52,277 bases of DNA from a virus, in IMG/VR virus record IMGVR_UViG_3300035698_003422, positions 1-52,277 of that record. The stretch is one strand, 5' to 3'. Positions 35,318 to 43,822 of the stretch are shown piece by piece. How positions within the stretch are numbered: the first letter of the stretch is position 1; each line of letters opens with the position of its first letter. The position numbers were made by a program, and so were the translations under genes. Below the pieces are notes generated by a model that was not told the origin of the DNA, did not search any database, and saw nothing but the letters and a program-made list of their open reading frames with translations.

Positions 35318-35727
35318 TGCTGTTTTTAGTATCCGCGGTATCGCAAAAGAGCGACAGGTCAACTGCTCAGGCAGGGGAGCCCGTCGTCCCTAATTTTCCG
35401 GTTCCGCCTTCAAACACATTCCTGTCGTTAGCTTCATGGAACTACTGCGCATTAGCGTCAGTAGCCGAGATAGCTGCCGATCCAGATACGCTACTGAAGG
35501 GTATGGTGAAGCAATTCCCAGGCCTTCCAGCTAAATTACACGAGAACTACATCGTAGCGGTAGCAACTGCCGTAGCGAATGATACACCGGGAACGCGCTA
35601 CAGCGTGATTACCGGAGAACAAACACAACTAATAAACAACGAAACCGGGGCCGTCAATACGTTATGGACCCGACAACCATTAAAAGGCGACTATGACAAA
35701 CGCACTATTCACAGTACAGACAGCTAA
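35317..35727 (+). CDS. Unknown protein
   Basis: A 136-residue protein with a Pro-rich patch (VVPNFPVPPSN) and an Ala-rich helical centre. It begins by TAATG overlap and overlaps the next gene by 35 nt. No signal peptide cleavage site is convincing despite a hydrophobic start (MLFLVSAVS). Not recognised. Confidence 0.6.
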   Translation: MLFLVSAVSQKSDRSTAQAGEPVVPNFPVPPSNTFLSLASWNYCALASVAEIAADPDTLLKGMVKQFPGLPAKLHENYIVAVATAVANDTPGTRYSVITGEQTQLINNETGAVNTLWTRQPLKGDYDKRTIHSTDS

Positions 35728-36166
35728 CGAAGGCAAATCAATGTTACCGTTAGACACCATCTCGACGTATGACATTCACGAAGGTAACATTGGCAAACTT
35801 GCTATACTATGCCACAACCTAATGTCGGCGGCACTCCAGACAAATCCTATATTGCTAGCCATCCAGATTAAAGAATGCATTAAATTGCTGACTGGGTTCC
35901 AGAGTAAGGTAGCCACTGACGCTAATGAAGAGTTTGATAGACTCCGTAATGATAACATCCTTGACTCGTCCTGGACTATCGGGTGCCTGGCCAAGATCTC
36001 GCTATCAACTCCTCTGGGGACTTGGACGTATCCTAAAGCAGTCGAGGAGCTCCGCCTTAAACTTAAGAAGGCAGAGAAAGAAGCGCAGGAAGATAAGACG
36101 GCTACAAAGACTGACGGCAAATATAAGGATGGTGCGCTTAAGTTTAAGATCACATTCGTCAAATGA
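35693..36166 (+). CDS. Unknown protein
   Basis: A 157-residue protein; the first half is helical and the C-terminal 40 residues are Lys/Glu-rich (LKLKKAEKEAQEDKTATK), probably a coiled coil or disordered tail. It starts inside the previous gene and its stop overlaps the glycosyltransferase start (ATGA). No family is recognised. Confidence 0.6.
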   Translation: MTNALFTVQTANEGKSMLPLDTISTYDIHEGNIGKLAILCHNLMSAALQTNPILLAIQIKECIKLLTGFQSKVATDANEEFDRLRNDNILDSSWTIGCLAKISLSTPLGTWTYPKAVEELRLKLKKAEKEAQEDKTATKTDGKYKDGALKFKITFVK

Positions 36167-37155
36167 AGATCATAGTACACATAGTCCACCGCATTGGCCC
36201 GTCCGCTGCGGTGGACGTAGCTATGTCGATTGCCCGTAAGGTGCAGCCTGCGCGGCATATCTTAGCTGTTGTCGGAGATCCGGGAGCAGCCACATATGAT
36301 AGATCTGTAGGGATGCAGGCATTAGCTTTCGGATTAGAGCCTATGTTCATAGACGCTCATAGTCCATTGTTACAGCAAGCAGACGCAGTTATCGTATACC
36401 GTGACGACGATATTAAGGTAGAACTAGATGTGACACATATTGACTACTTGATTTGTGGCAATTTCAAGCCCATTGGCGCTAACATTATGGCAGTTCCTTA
36501 TGCTGCGAGTATTGCTGACTCTACGCAGATCAAAGGGCTTGTTTATGTAGCCGGGCCAATGGTTAACTCTGCTGAGCTATCGAGAACCGCGGGAGAGACT
36601 GCTCCGTATACATTGACTATTTTAATTGATCCAGAGCATAAGTACCCTGCGGCAGCGATCCTAGAATTACTAACCAGCTTAGGTGTTAGCTCTAAGAAGG
36701 GTAAACTTAGGATCATGTTAGTAGATCCTTGTGATGGGAGCCCTGAGGTAGATTCACGGGTTAAAGTTTGCGCGTCTTTAGGTGTACAAATAATCCGAGT
36801 GCCATGGATCAAGTCTTTCTCTGCTGAAGTAGTAGCAAATACTGATTCAGTTGTGCTTCTATCTGATCCTGCGCATACAGGTAGCATAAGTAATATACCT
36901 ATACTTAGGCATATGGCGGCAGGCAAGGCCGTAGTTATTCCTTGGAACGCAGGAACTGGCTTACCAGGAAATACCTGCGATAGCTATGCTGACTTAAGCA
37001 GTTGCAAATCATTGCTTACCAGACTTGAGAAGGAACCAAAGCGGCGTAAGCAGCTCGGCTTAAAGGCAATGACATTTGCTGCTCAATACGACGAAGAGAT
37101 ACAGTTGAATGCGTGGAGCGCATTGATACAGAATACAACCCGTAGTAAAATGTGA
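36163..37155 (+). CDS. GT-B-type glycosyltransferase-like protein
   Basis: A 330-residue protein with two Rossmann-like halves. The C-terminal segment ISNIPILRHMAAGKAVVIP followed by NAGTGLPGN resembles the nucleotide-sugar site of family 4-like glycosyltransferases (small residue, then E/I-A-mA-G.pVi). The N-terminal HIVHRIGPSAAVDVAMSIA fits the acceptor half. It may glucosylate phage DNA, a capsid protein or a host polymer; the acceptor cannot be told. The neighbours are a GP88-like protein and a DUF115-like protein. Confidence 0.6.
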   Translation: MKIIVHIVHRIGPSAAVDVAMSIARKVQPARHILAVVGDPGAATYDRSVGMQALAFGLEPMFIDAHSPLLQQADAVIVYRDDDIKVELDVTHIDYLICGNFKPIGANIMAVPYAASIADSTQIKGLVYVAGPMVNSAELSRTAGETAPYTLTILIDPEHKYPAAAILELLTSLGVSSKKGKLRIMLVDPCDGSPEVDSRVKVCASLGVQIIRVPWIKSFSAEVVANTDSVVLLSDPAHTGSISNIPILRHMAAGKAVVIPWNAGTGLPGNTCDSYADLSSCKSLLTRLEKEPKRRKQLGLKAMTFAAQYDEEIQLNAWSALIQNTTRSKM

Positions 37156-37163
37156 GAGATTAA

Positions 37164-37991
37164 ATGGAAGCTATTACGCCGACATGCGATAGAAAAACTA
37201 AATTCTGGAATGCCCAGAAGAATACTTTTGGTACAATGCCGGGGCCAGATCAGACGTGCCCCGGTGCTACAATAGGGGAAGGCGGATGCTGGACCAGGCC
37301 GGGAGGCCGCAAGACGCATACATGTTATGTAGACGCAGTACTGCTTTGTTACAAAGCAGTAGGGCCTGTGCTAGCTAAGAACACTAAAGTGCTTAAGCAG
37401 GCTACGCAAACAGAGATGTTCGATATACTGTGCCGAGAGTTCAGCCGGTTTCAGAAAGCAGAGTTCGGCCGTTTTGACCGCACGGGCGAAATGCCTCAGC
37501 TATATTACAGGCTGCATTGGGCCGGGGACATGTTTAACCATGACTACGCTAAGGCCTTAGCAGATGCGACCAGGAAGTTTAAGAACATAAAGTTCTGGAC
37601 ATATACACGAACGTTTTCTGAAGTAAAGACATTATTAGATATTCCTAATCTAATGGTTTACCTATCTCTTGATAAGGTTAACGTAAGAGAAGGTATAAAA
37701 TTGTACGGCGAGTTAAATGGGCCTTTGCGTAAGAATCTATGTATGTGCTATCTCGGAAAAGAGAATGATTTTAACATACACGCAGAATCAGTGGCTGTAG
37801 AGGTAGAGTTGAATGACGTGTTGAAAGCCGCAATTGGCGCAGAGGTACCAGATTACAACTGGCTGCAGATTGAGACTACGCATAGGGTTATGGCCTGCCC
37901 TACTGACGAAAAGAAGCTGGCCGTAGATGGAGCTTGTAAGAAATGCAGGCGCTGCCTTAACGGTAATAATATCTGGTTTAAAACAAAGTAG
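37164..37991 (+). CDS. GP88-domain phage protein
   Basis: A 275-residue protein. The N-terminal Cys-rich part (TCPGA ... GGCW ... THTCYVDAVLLCY) and YYRLHWAGDMFNHDY with FWTYTRTF match the phage gene product 88 domain, whose Cys residues suggest a metal or Fe-S site. A C-terminal CPTDEKK ... CKKCRRCL adds a second Cys cluster. The biochemical role of the family is not established. Confidence 0.65.
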   Translation: MEAITPTCDRKTKFWNAQKNTFGTMPGPDQTCPGATIGEGGCWTRPGGRKTHTCYVDAVLLCYKAVGPVLAKNTKVLKQATQTEMFDILCREFSRFQKAEFGRFDRTGEMPQLYYRLHWAGDMFNHDYAKALADATRKFKNIKFWTYTRTFSEVKTLLDIPNLMVYLSLDKVNVREGIKLYGELNGPLRKNLCMCYLGKENDFNIHAESVAVEVELNDVLKAAIGAEVPDYNWLQIETTHRVMACPTDEKKLAVDGACKKCRRCLNGNNIWFKTK

Positions 37992-38062
37992 TTGAACTTA
38001 TTCAGATATTATGATTAAATACTTCAAATGTAAGGCGCACGCCCGGGAGATTGATACATCAT

Positions 38063-38896
38063 ATGATGCTAGTCCACTATACCAGTGATGGCGATCGTAG
38101 AATTACAGATACTGCAGAAACGCTTAAAGGCGAATCTGCAGTAGTCGTAGGTGGCGCACCTTCGCTGCATAAGCAAGATCTTACTCTGCTTGAACGCAGA
38201 GGCCTTCTTACAGTAGCTATGAACAACGCAGCTAAACACTTCAGACCAGCTCTATGGGTAAGCGTTGACAACCCTAGATGCTTCGACACGCGTATACTTT
38301 TTGACCCTACTGTTGTTAAGTACGGTAATATAGCTCACGCTGATATAACAGTAAGACAGGGTACAACTGTTAAATACAGTGAGTGCCCTAATATGTACTT
38401 CTTCATACCAGAGCAGGTACAAGGAATGAGTTTGTTCCTGGAGCCCACAAGTAAACTGCCGTGGTATAATAACACGATGTATACGTCAATACAGTTACTG
38501 TATTTTATGGGCATCCGCAGAATAATACTGTGTGGATGCCCTCTTCGTATTAAAGCAGGGGAAGTATATGCGCACAAATCTGATCTTTCAGCTGAGCAAA
38601 TTAAATGGAATAAAACTTTATACGATAGACAGGCCTATGACCTTAAAAGCCTGAAGCCGTTGTTTGATAGTTACGGCCTCACACTCATGGATGCCTCAAT
38701 AGACAGTCGATTAAAAGATACATACGAAACAATAACCTTGGCAGACGCCGTAGACTTATGCACAGAAAAGATTAAGTCCGACGACGATTTCACCCACTGC
38801 TCTGTGTTCGCTGACGACGAATTGCGTGCTAGGGTCAAACAATGGCCCGGCTATAAGGTTAAGCAATTAAAATTGGAAAAGAGTAAGAATAATTAA
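38063..38896 (+). CDS. DUF115/MptE-like protein
   Basis: A 277-residue protein; ATG 38063 preferred to TTG 38051. The motif GESAVVVGGAPSLHKQDLTL and the later FRPALWVSVDNPRC follow the pattern of DUF115/MptE-like proteins (a Rossmann-like GGGPSL loop and a P..w.svD strand). Relatives act in surface-glycan or flagellin glycosylation or as pterin pyrophosphokinase-like enzymes. Beside the glycosyltransferase gene a sugar-related function is plausible. The stop shares a base with the next start. Confidence 0.55.
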   Translation: MMLVHYTSDGDRRITDTAETLKGESAVVVGGAPSLHKQDLTLLERRGLLTVAMNNAAKHFRPALWVSVDNPRCFDTRILFDPTVVKYGNIAHADITVRQGTTVKYSECPNMYFFIPEQVQGMSLFLEPTSKLPWYNNTMYTSIQLLYFMGIRRIILCGCPLRIKAGEVYAHKSDLSAEQIKWNKTLYDRQAYDLKSLKPLFDSYGLTLMDASIDSRLKDTYETITLADAVDLCTEKIKSDDDFTHCSVFADDELRARVKQWPGYKVKQLKLEKSKNN

Positions 38897-39471
38897 TGTT
38901 AAGAGAATCAGAAATAGTCACGTTAAGAATACAGCGTGACTCAGTCGATAGGCACGCTAGAATCGAAGTGCCGTCATTCGTAACTAACGCGGCTATTGCG
39001 AAGTTTGCCGCGTTAAACACAGCGATCTTAAGCCGTGTATTAGGCTTAGATCCTGGTAGGCTTGAGGCACAGATAAGCGGCGCACGCGAAGAAGGCGCTG
39101 ATTTCATATGTAAGGACAGAGATGATCGACGTATAGGAATATCTGTAGCTACTTCGCTAATCAAGGTAGGCTCGATTACGTCAAAGCATGTAATTGTTCC
39201 GCACGACTTCGTCAGTACCGGCGCAGGCTTAGACGATAAGATAATTGTCGGCGCATTCTGTACCGGACGTAAAACAGACGATGACTTCCTGTACGACAGT
39301 GAAGTTAAGCTAGCCGGATGGACTGACCTGCAAGGTATCCATAGTGCTGCTACTACACCACGCCCGCCATTGTTTAAGACTAAACTGAATGTCTTGACTG
39401 TCCCGTGTAGGGAGTTGCAGCCGATGCGTACCTTAGCAAACAGGTTAGAAGATCTAACTATTAAACTCTAA
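38896..39471 (+). CDS. Unknown protein
   Basis: A 191-residue protein. The central region REEGADFICKDRDDRRIGISVATSLIKVG alternates acidic and basic strands in a way that could be a nuclease-like core (read as GADFICKDRDD then RIGISVATSLIK), but no diagnostic motif is secure. It begins by TAATG overlap. Unknown function. Confidence 0.6.
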   Translation: MLRESEIVTLRIQRDSVDRHARIEVPSFVTNAAIAKFAALNTAILSRVLGLDPGRLEAQISGAREEGADFICKDRDDRRIGISVATSLIKVGSITSKHVIVPHDFVSTGAGLDDKIIVGAFCTGRKTDDDFLYDSEVKLAGWTDLQGIHSAATTPRPPLFKTKLNVLTVPCRELQPMRTLANRLEDLTIKL

Positions 39472-39481
39472 TAGGAGTTAT

Positions 39482-40375
39482 ATGAAAATTCATGAGAAAG
39501 TATTGTACTGTACATCACGCCGGTATACGATAAAACTATACGTCCTTGGGGATCTGCATATCGGCGCACGTAACTGCGACGAGAACAAGATCAAAACCCT
39601 CGTAAAGCTAATAGAGAAGGACCCACATGCCTACTGGATAGGCGGCGGAGATCTCTGTGATAATATAGTAATTGGAGACAGTAAACGTTTTGAGCCCACG
39701 GTGCTTCCGCGCTGGATGCTTGACAATAAAGACGCTGACGAGGTTGCCGCTGCTCTACAGGATATAGCCGGCGCGCAGAAAGACAGGCTGTTCAATATAC
39801 TGAAACCGATAAAGGATAAGTGTCTGGGTATGATAGAAGGTAACCATGAGTATACGATTATGAAGCATCATAATCGTGACCTTATGAAAGAGTTATGTGC
39901 GTTCTTTAATGCACCTAACCTTACGGACTGTGCCTTCGTACGTTTACGGTTTATTCGTAAAAGCAAATCAGGAGCTAAGCATACGGCAACAGTTACAGTG
40001 TTCATAACACATGGCCATGGTGGTGGTCGGACATCAGGAGCAGAGCCTAATTCCCTGTACAGACTAGCGGCTGATAAAGGCGTTGACATAGTCCTTAAAG
40101 GGCACTCGCATACTTACTGCATACATCCGCCTATACCTATGCTGTATATACCGTCGGGTGGAGCACTGCCTTCAGAAGCCCGCGTGAAATATAAGTACGC
40201 GGCTAACTGGGGTGCATTAGTTCTGACATATCAGGACGGACCCGGTACGTACGCGTCGCGGGCAAATTACCCTGTGCGACCTATGTACACAGTACAGACA
40301 ATTATTAAACCGTTTCATTTTGATAATGCTGGCAATGACGTGCCAGACATCGAAATGATTCCAGTTAAACTCTAA
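39482..40375 (+). CDS. Calcineurin-like metallophosphoesterase
   Basis: A 297-residue phosphoesterase. Motifs: LGDLHIG (Asp24, His26), GGGDLCDN (Asp57), GNHEY (120-124), THGHGGG (about 176-182) and GHSHTY (about 206-211). All dimetal ligands are present. Unlike the SbcD protein at 5990 it lacks an SbcC partner next to it. It could be a nuclease or a cyclic-nucleotide phosphodiesterase. TAGGAG precedes the ATG. Confidence 0.85.
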   Translation: MKIHEKVLYCTSRRYTIKLYVLGDLHIGARNCDENKIKTLVKLIEKDPHAYWIGGGDLCDNIVIGDSKRFEPTVLPRWMLDNKDADEVAAALQDIAGAQKDRLFNILKPIKDKCLGMIEGNHEYTIMKHHNRDLMKELCAFFNAPNLTDCAFVRLRFIRKSKSGAKHTATVTVFITHGHGGGRTSGAEPNSLYRLAADKGVDIVLKGHSHTYCIHPPIPMLYIPSGGALPSEARVKYKYAANWGALVLTYQDGPGTYASRANYPVRPMYTVQTIIKPFHFDNAGNDVPDIEMIPVKL

Positions 40376-40406
40376 GGAATGGGCGCGCAAGCACCTATGT
40401 TTATTT

Positions 40407-40766
40407 ATGTGCAATACCGAATTTGATTATTTAACAGCAGAAAGCCGCGAACAGATAATGGAGGCTGTTCACAATGCTTCCGATGATTTTGACTGCTCGC
40501 CGCATATGATAGGAAGTAACGGTGCTGATTTTGCACCTGCTATTATGGGCGTTGATGCAGAGACTGGTGCAATAGTATATAACGGAGACTCAATGATACC
40601 GTGCTTCATGGCAGCGAATGACTGGACTGAAGAAGAGGCGGCTGAATGGTACTCGTTTAATACACTGCGTGGCTTACCCTATCTAAAACCTGAGACAATG
40701 ATAGAAGGTAAACTACGCTCTACCCCTGTCCCTATAATTGTAAACTCAATAGATTTTATGTTGTAA
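40407..40766 (+). CDS. Unknown acidic protein
   Basis: A 119-residue acidic protein (MCNTEFDYLTAESREQIMEA...). The ribosome site is weak: AAGGA lies more than 25 nt upstream of the chosen ATG. It ends in TAATG overlap with the next gene. No family is recognised. Confidence 0.55.
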   Translation: MCNTEFDYLTAESREQIMEAVHNASDDFDCSPHMIGSNGADFAPAIMGVDAETGAIVYNGDSMIPCFMAANDWTEEEAAEWYSFNTLRGLPYLKPETMIEGKLRSTPVPIIVNSIDFML

Positions 40767-41506
40767 TGTTATCAAGAGAAGCTTACTTAAAAAATCTCGA
40801 TGAATTAACCGTATTATTGTGTTCAGTGATGGACGCAATAGTACGGAATATAGCTGGCGTAAGTATATGCTTACGCAGTCATGAACGCGGAGTTAGTAAT
40901 CACGACGACGTTACAAAAATTGCTGTCGAAGCTACGGTAACGAGCTTAAGCGAATTTATTGACAAGGTAGACGCTATAATTATAGCTGACGTAAGGCGGG
41001 GGATGCCTGTCCGTAATTATGTCATTACTTCGGACAAGCTGAAGAAGCTTGCAGCTGAGTATGACTTCATTAAAATCGTATCAGCATTTGCACCTGGCTA
41101 CTCAGGCGTAATGGCACGGCACGTCCTGATAGAGCTAGGTACAGCGTTAAACAGTAATGTTGATAGGCTTATACCTGTACTATTAGGCGTAGCCGTACTA
41201 GCCGACGCAGGCATGGCTGAGGGTGTTCTCGATATTGAGGATATCTCTATTAAGACTACTAGCTTACTCCGCGAAATAATAGGCACGGTAAAAGACGCAA
41301 CAAAAATAGCGTTTGCCAGTGCTTGCCCGGAATTAGATGCTGTCGCAGTTTACGAAGACAAGATCTTTGTAAGCTTAGTAGCTAAAGGGTATACCGGAAA
41401 TGAAGCGAACGAACATACTATGAAGAGATCAGAAAAAAGAAGAACTAAGGTTCTTAATGCTATTAAAGCGAGGAGTGTAGATGCCGAGAATAAAAAGATG
41501 GGTTGA
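40766..41506 (+). CDS. Unknown protein
   Basis: A 246-residue, helical protein with a basic C-terminus (MKRSEKRRTKVLNAIKAR). The stretch LIPVLLGVAVLADAGMAEGV is mildly hydrophobic but probably not a membrane span. It starts by TAATG overlap and overlaps the next gene by 26 nt. Not recognised. Confidence 0.6.
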   Translation: MLSREAYLKNLDELTVLLCSVMDAIVRNIAGVSICLRSHERGVSNHDDVTKIAVEATVTSLSEFIDKVDAIIIADVRRGMPVRNYVITSDKLKKLAAEYDFIKIVSAFAPGYSGVMARHVLIELGTALNSNVDRLIPVLLGVAVLADAGMAEGVLDIEDISIKTTSLLREIIGTVKDATKIAFASACPELDAVAVYEDKIFVSLVAKGYTGNEANEHTMKRSEKRRTKVLNAIKARSVDAENKKMG

Positions 41507-41810
41507 GGAACTACGACAACCCAGTGGAGTGCTTAAGCGTATAAGACACATGAAAGTCGGGGCGGTCGAATTTACTGGCTGTGACGGTAAAGGCTATATA
41601 TGCATAGCTGAACAAATCTGTGTAAGGATAATCCCGTACAACAAGTGGGATGCTAAAGCTAAGACATACGTGACACGCTATAATGTAACGTGCTTACGTT
41701 GTGAGGGCGCAGGATGCCCCGTGGAGCCTTTAAAGACATTAAGGGATGTTTCCTGTCCTAACGCAGCTGCAATCGCAGCAGTAGGCCTTTACAAGCAATT
41801 TGCAGCTTAA
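41481..41810 (+). CDS. Small Cys-containing protein, unknown
   Basis: A 109-residue basic protein with a possible zinc site (CLRCEGAGCP and a later CPNAA). It starts inside the previous gene with GAGG upstream. The N-terminus is rich in Arg/Lys (MPRIKRWVEELRQ). No family is recognised. Confidence 0.55.
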   Translation: MPRIKRWVEELRQPSGVLKRIRHMKVGAVEFTGCDGKGYICIAEQICVRIIPYNKWDAKAKTYVTRYNVTCLRCEGAGCPVEPLKTLRDVSCPNAAAIAAVGLYKQFAA

Positions 41811-41818
41811 GGAGTATT

Positions 41819-42136
41819 ATGAGAAAAGGATGCAATGAATGCACGTACAAACATCTAGCGAGTGCGGCAATATTAGACGACGAAAGAAAATTAGGTTATC
41901 CCGAATTTCTATTATACGTAATCGGGAATCTTGACCAGGCAGCAATAGAGGCGCAAGAAGTAAATCCTGAGCTTGCGAACACTATACGCTGTCACAGACT
42001 TAAGCTGTGGAACGGCTTTAACGATTACAAAGTCCCGTTTGAAGCATTAGGCGTTTACCTGTTACTTATATCACAGCTTCCAACTGGTGCGACCCTCCCG
42101 GAAATTCCCGAGAACTGTAAAGTACAAGCTACTTAA
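41819..42136 (+). CDS. Conserved-looking KHLA-motif phage protein
   Basis: A 105-residue protein beginning MRKGCNECTYKHLASA, with EFLLYVIGNLDQAAIEA and IRCHRLKLW. The pattern C-x2-C-x3-KHLA-x-A, then G-x-L-x2-A-x2-E is one I associate with small phage proteins of unknown function. AAGGAG precedes the ATG. It is the last gene before a promoter and leader region. Confidence 0.6.
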   Translation: MRKGCNECTYKHLASAAILDDERKLGYPEFLLYVIGNLDQAAIEAQEVNPELANTIRCHRLKLWNGFNDYKVPFEALGVYLLLISQLPTGATLPEIPENCKVQAT

Positions 42137-42160
42137 TTTTTGATGTATTCAGGTTATAAT
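42133..42160 (+). promoter_or_regulatory. Putative promoter
   Basis: TTAATT (42133-42138) and perfect TATAAT (42155-42160) spaced by 16 bp. This is the same layout as the promoter at 487-514. It lies in a 129-nt gap before the gene at 42266. Confidence 0.4.
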
Positions 42161-42265
42161 AAATACTTAGGACGTTCTTTAGCAATTTGACTTAGTGGGC
42201 AATTTGTCCACTGCAAATTCTAAGCTGCGTATGAACTTTTGTTTACCTCATAACCGGAGAACCTT
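42161..42265 (+). other. Structured leader upstream of 42266
   Basis: No ORF is present. AATTTG, then AGTGG, pair with CCACT and CAAATT in a nested hairpin (about 42184-42217). The gap ends with a GGAGA ribosome site. Nothing resembling a known riboswitch is seen. Confidence 0.35.
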
Positions 42266-43252
42266 ATGATACAACAAGCTACACTTATGGCAGACGCAAT
42301 AGCTCAGGCCGAAAAAAAAGTTGACGGCGGAGTAAAGTATATCAATAAGAATAGTCAGGATAGTCGCGTGAGTGCTACGCTTATAAGCTGCACACGCAAA
42401 GACAGCGAAAGCGATCAACTTACGATAGACGCGACGTCGAGACAGCACGGTTATATTATAACTGGTCTGTTCTCACATAGTCGCAATCCTAAAACACCTG
42501 AATATGCTGCGGGGGAATTAAGCGCCCGCAGATGGGTGCTCCACCACTCAAGGCTTACGGATTCACACTATCCAAAAGGCGGTGGGCTAATATTCAACAA
42601 TCCAGCGATTACGTTTATGAATCGCGTTAACGTAGTATGTCAGGCCTGCGGATATGCATACACTGACTGGTATGATAATGTCATAAGGAAAACAAGGCAG
42701 AGCACAACAGACTTACGTTGTACTAAGTGCGCGCAGAAAACTACTATCAAACGTATGCATACCAAAATCCTGCGTACCAGCGGGCGTGACGACATCGATG
42801 CAATCTTCGGTAGCGATAAGGAAGCTTATGACCGAATACTCGCTCTGATGACTGAGCAGTGGAGTAAGCCGATGCCTATATCGCCTGAGCAGCAGACAAC
42901 GGTTGAACTACCTAAACTGTATTGCGTGTATGATGCTGCAGACACTCCTAACGTACCGTGGGAGCCTTCAACGCCTACAGAGGTAGAAATAGTTGCAAGA
43001 GCGGCTGCGTTCAGGCGTAAAGGTAAGGGTACAGTAAGCAGGCCACTTACTATAAGGCCACTTGGATTAGTAAAAATGCTGCACACTGTATCCGCTAAAG
43101 CTCCAACGCCGGTGTTAACTTGCTGGATGTCTGCACCACAGACATCTATAGGCTGGGCTAGGATGGAAGACCTAATAAACGGTAACCCAGGATTTAAGCG
43201 TAGGCTTTGGCCTGTGATGAAGCCTGTTGCTGGTTGGAAACTACAAGTCTAA
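42266..43252 (+). CDS. Zinc-finger protein, unknown function
   Basis: A 328-residue protein with one four-Cys zinc site: CQACG (about 124-128) and CTKC (about 152-155). The rest is mixed. The C-terminus carries Trp-rich segments (GWARMEDLIN, RRLWPVMKPVAGW). It is the only gene between a promoter-like site and a long control region. Not recognised. Confidence 0.65.
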   Translation: MIQQATLMADAIAQAEKKVDGGVKYINKNSQDSRVSATLISCTRKDSESDQLTIDATSRQHGYIITGLFSHSRNPKTPEYAAGELSARRWVLHHSRLTDSHYPKGGGLIFNNPAITFMNRVNVVCQACGYAYTDWYDNVIRKTRQSTTDLRCTKCAQKTTIKRMHTKILRTSGRDDIDAIFGSDKEAYDRILALMTEQWSKPMPISPEQQTTVELPKLYCVYDAADTPNVPWEPSTPTEVEIVARAAAFRRKGKGTVSRPLTIRPLGLVKMLHTVSAKAPTPVLTCWMSAPQTSIGWARMEDLINGNPGFKRRLWPVMKPVAGWKLQV

Positions 43253-43345
43253 ATAGGATGTATTACATCGTTGTTTTAGCGTTGTATACCTAAGGATAAA
43301 AACTTTGTATAACTGTTTGAAATATAACAACTTACAATTAATGTA

Positions 43346-43372
43346 TAGACTAGACACCAGGTGTCTAGTCTA
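43346..43372. promoter_or_regulatory. 27-bp palindrome, operator candidate
   Basis: Arms TAGACTAGACACC and GGTGTCTAGTCTA are perfect reverse complements around a single central A. A symmetric site just upstream of an XRE-type regulator is the usual form of an operator. The repeated TAGAC half-motif recurs at 44889-44898. Confidence 0.6.
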
Positions 43373-43397
43373 CATCCTTCCAGTGTTCCATGCCACT

Positions 43398-43429
43398 GAT
43401 ATACACCCCCCTATAGGGGGGTGTATATC
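43398..43429. promoter_or_regulatory. 32-bp perfect palindrome
   Basis: The 16-base arm GATATACACCCCCCTA is followed directly by its exact reverse complement. There is no loop, so it is more likely a protein site than a terminator. It has C6 and G6 runs and lies 63 bp before the regulator start. Confidence 0.65.
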
Positions 43430-43491
43430 TCCTGTGTGTTTGTAACACTCCATCCTACTCTTTTTTACTGAATTCTATCTCTGGAGAAGTA

Positions 43492-43776
43492 ATGTCAAAG
43501 AAAGCTTATCCTAAGGATTATAGAACCGCCTTTGGAAATCTCATTAAACACTATCGACACAAAAACGGGATTACGCAGAAAGCTCTCGCAGCCGCCTGCA
43601 ATATTTCCAGGCGGCAGATAATACGCTGGCAGAACGGACAGAGCATGCCACCTGTTGATATGGTTACTGAAGTGTTTATAGCTCTTGATATCCCTATCCG
43701 AGTAAGATTAGAGTTCAGAGCTATTTTAGATCCGCGCTTTCGCCCACAGAAATTTACCGGACTTCATCCTGACTAG
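43492..43776 (+). CDS. XRE-family transcriptional regulator
   Basis: A 94-residue protein with a helix-turn-helix at about 28-49 (TQKALAAACNISRRQIIRWQ then NG), matching Cro/CI/XRE DNA-binding domains. The C-terminus is short and basic, so it has no CI-type cleavage or dimerisation domain and is closer to Cro-type or small antirepressor-type regulators. Two palindromes lie upstream and one overlaps the promoter just downstream, suggesting self-control and control of the tRNA transcript. Confidence 0.82.
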   Translation: MSKKAYPKDYRTAFGNLIKHYRHKNGITQKALAAACNISRRQIIRWQNGQSMPPVDMVTEVFIALDIPIRVRLEFRAILDPRFRPQKFTGLHPD

Positions 43777-43795
43777 GGTTGACACGTAAACCTAG
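43773..43795. promoter_or_regulatory. Inverted repeat overlapping a -35 box
   Basis: CTAGG-N-TT and AA-N-CCTAG flank a 7-bp centre that contains most of the TTGACA box at 43779. It is a good place for repressor binding that would block the promoter. Arms are short, so chance cannot be excluded. Confidence 0.4.
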
Positions 43796-43807
43796 TTTTG
43801 CTATATT
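43779..43807 (+). promoter_or_regulatory. Near-consensus sigma70 promoter
   Basis: A perfect TTGACA (43779-43784), a 17-bp spacer and TATATT (43802-43807). It is the best promoter in the window and lies 16 bp before the tRNA gene at 43823, so it probably drives that tRNA and the following gene. Confidence 0.75.
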
Positions 43808-43822
43808 AGCGCCAACACATAT

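Larger units (their letters stand above)
43253..43491 (+). promoter_or_regulatory. Non-coding control region with two palindromes
   Basis: 239 nt without an ORF, AT-rich in the first half. It contains the palindromes at 43346-43372 and 43398-43429, then a pyrimidine tract and GGAGAAG before the regulator start. It is likely the promoter/operator region of the XRE gene, though no -35/-10 pair with good spacing could be fixed. Confidence 0.5.

Noticed and set aside
43398-43429. Terminator function for the 32-bp palindrome
   Set aside because: The palindrome has no loop bases and no T tract follows; a protein-binding site is more likely.
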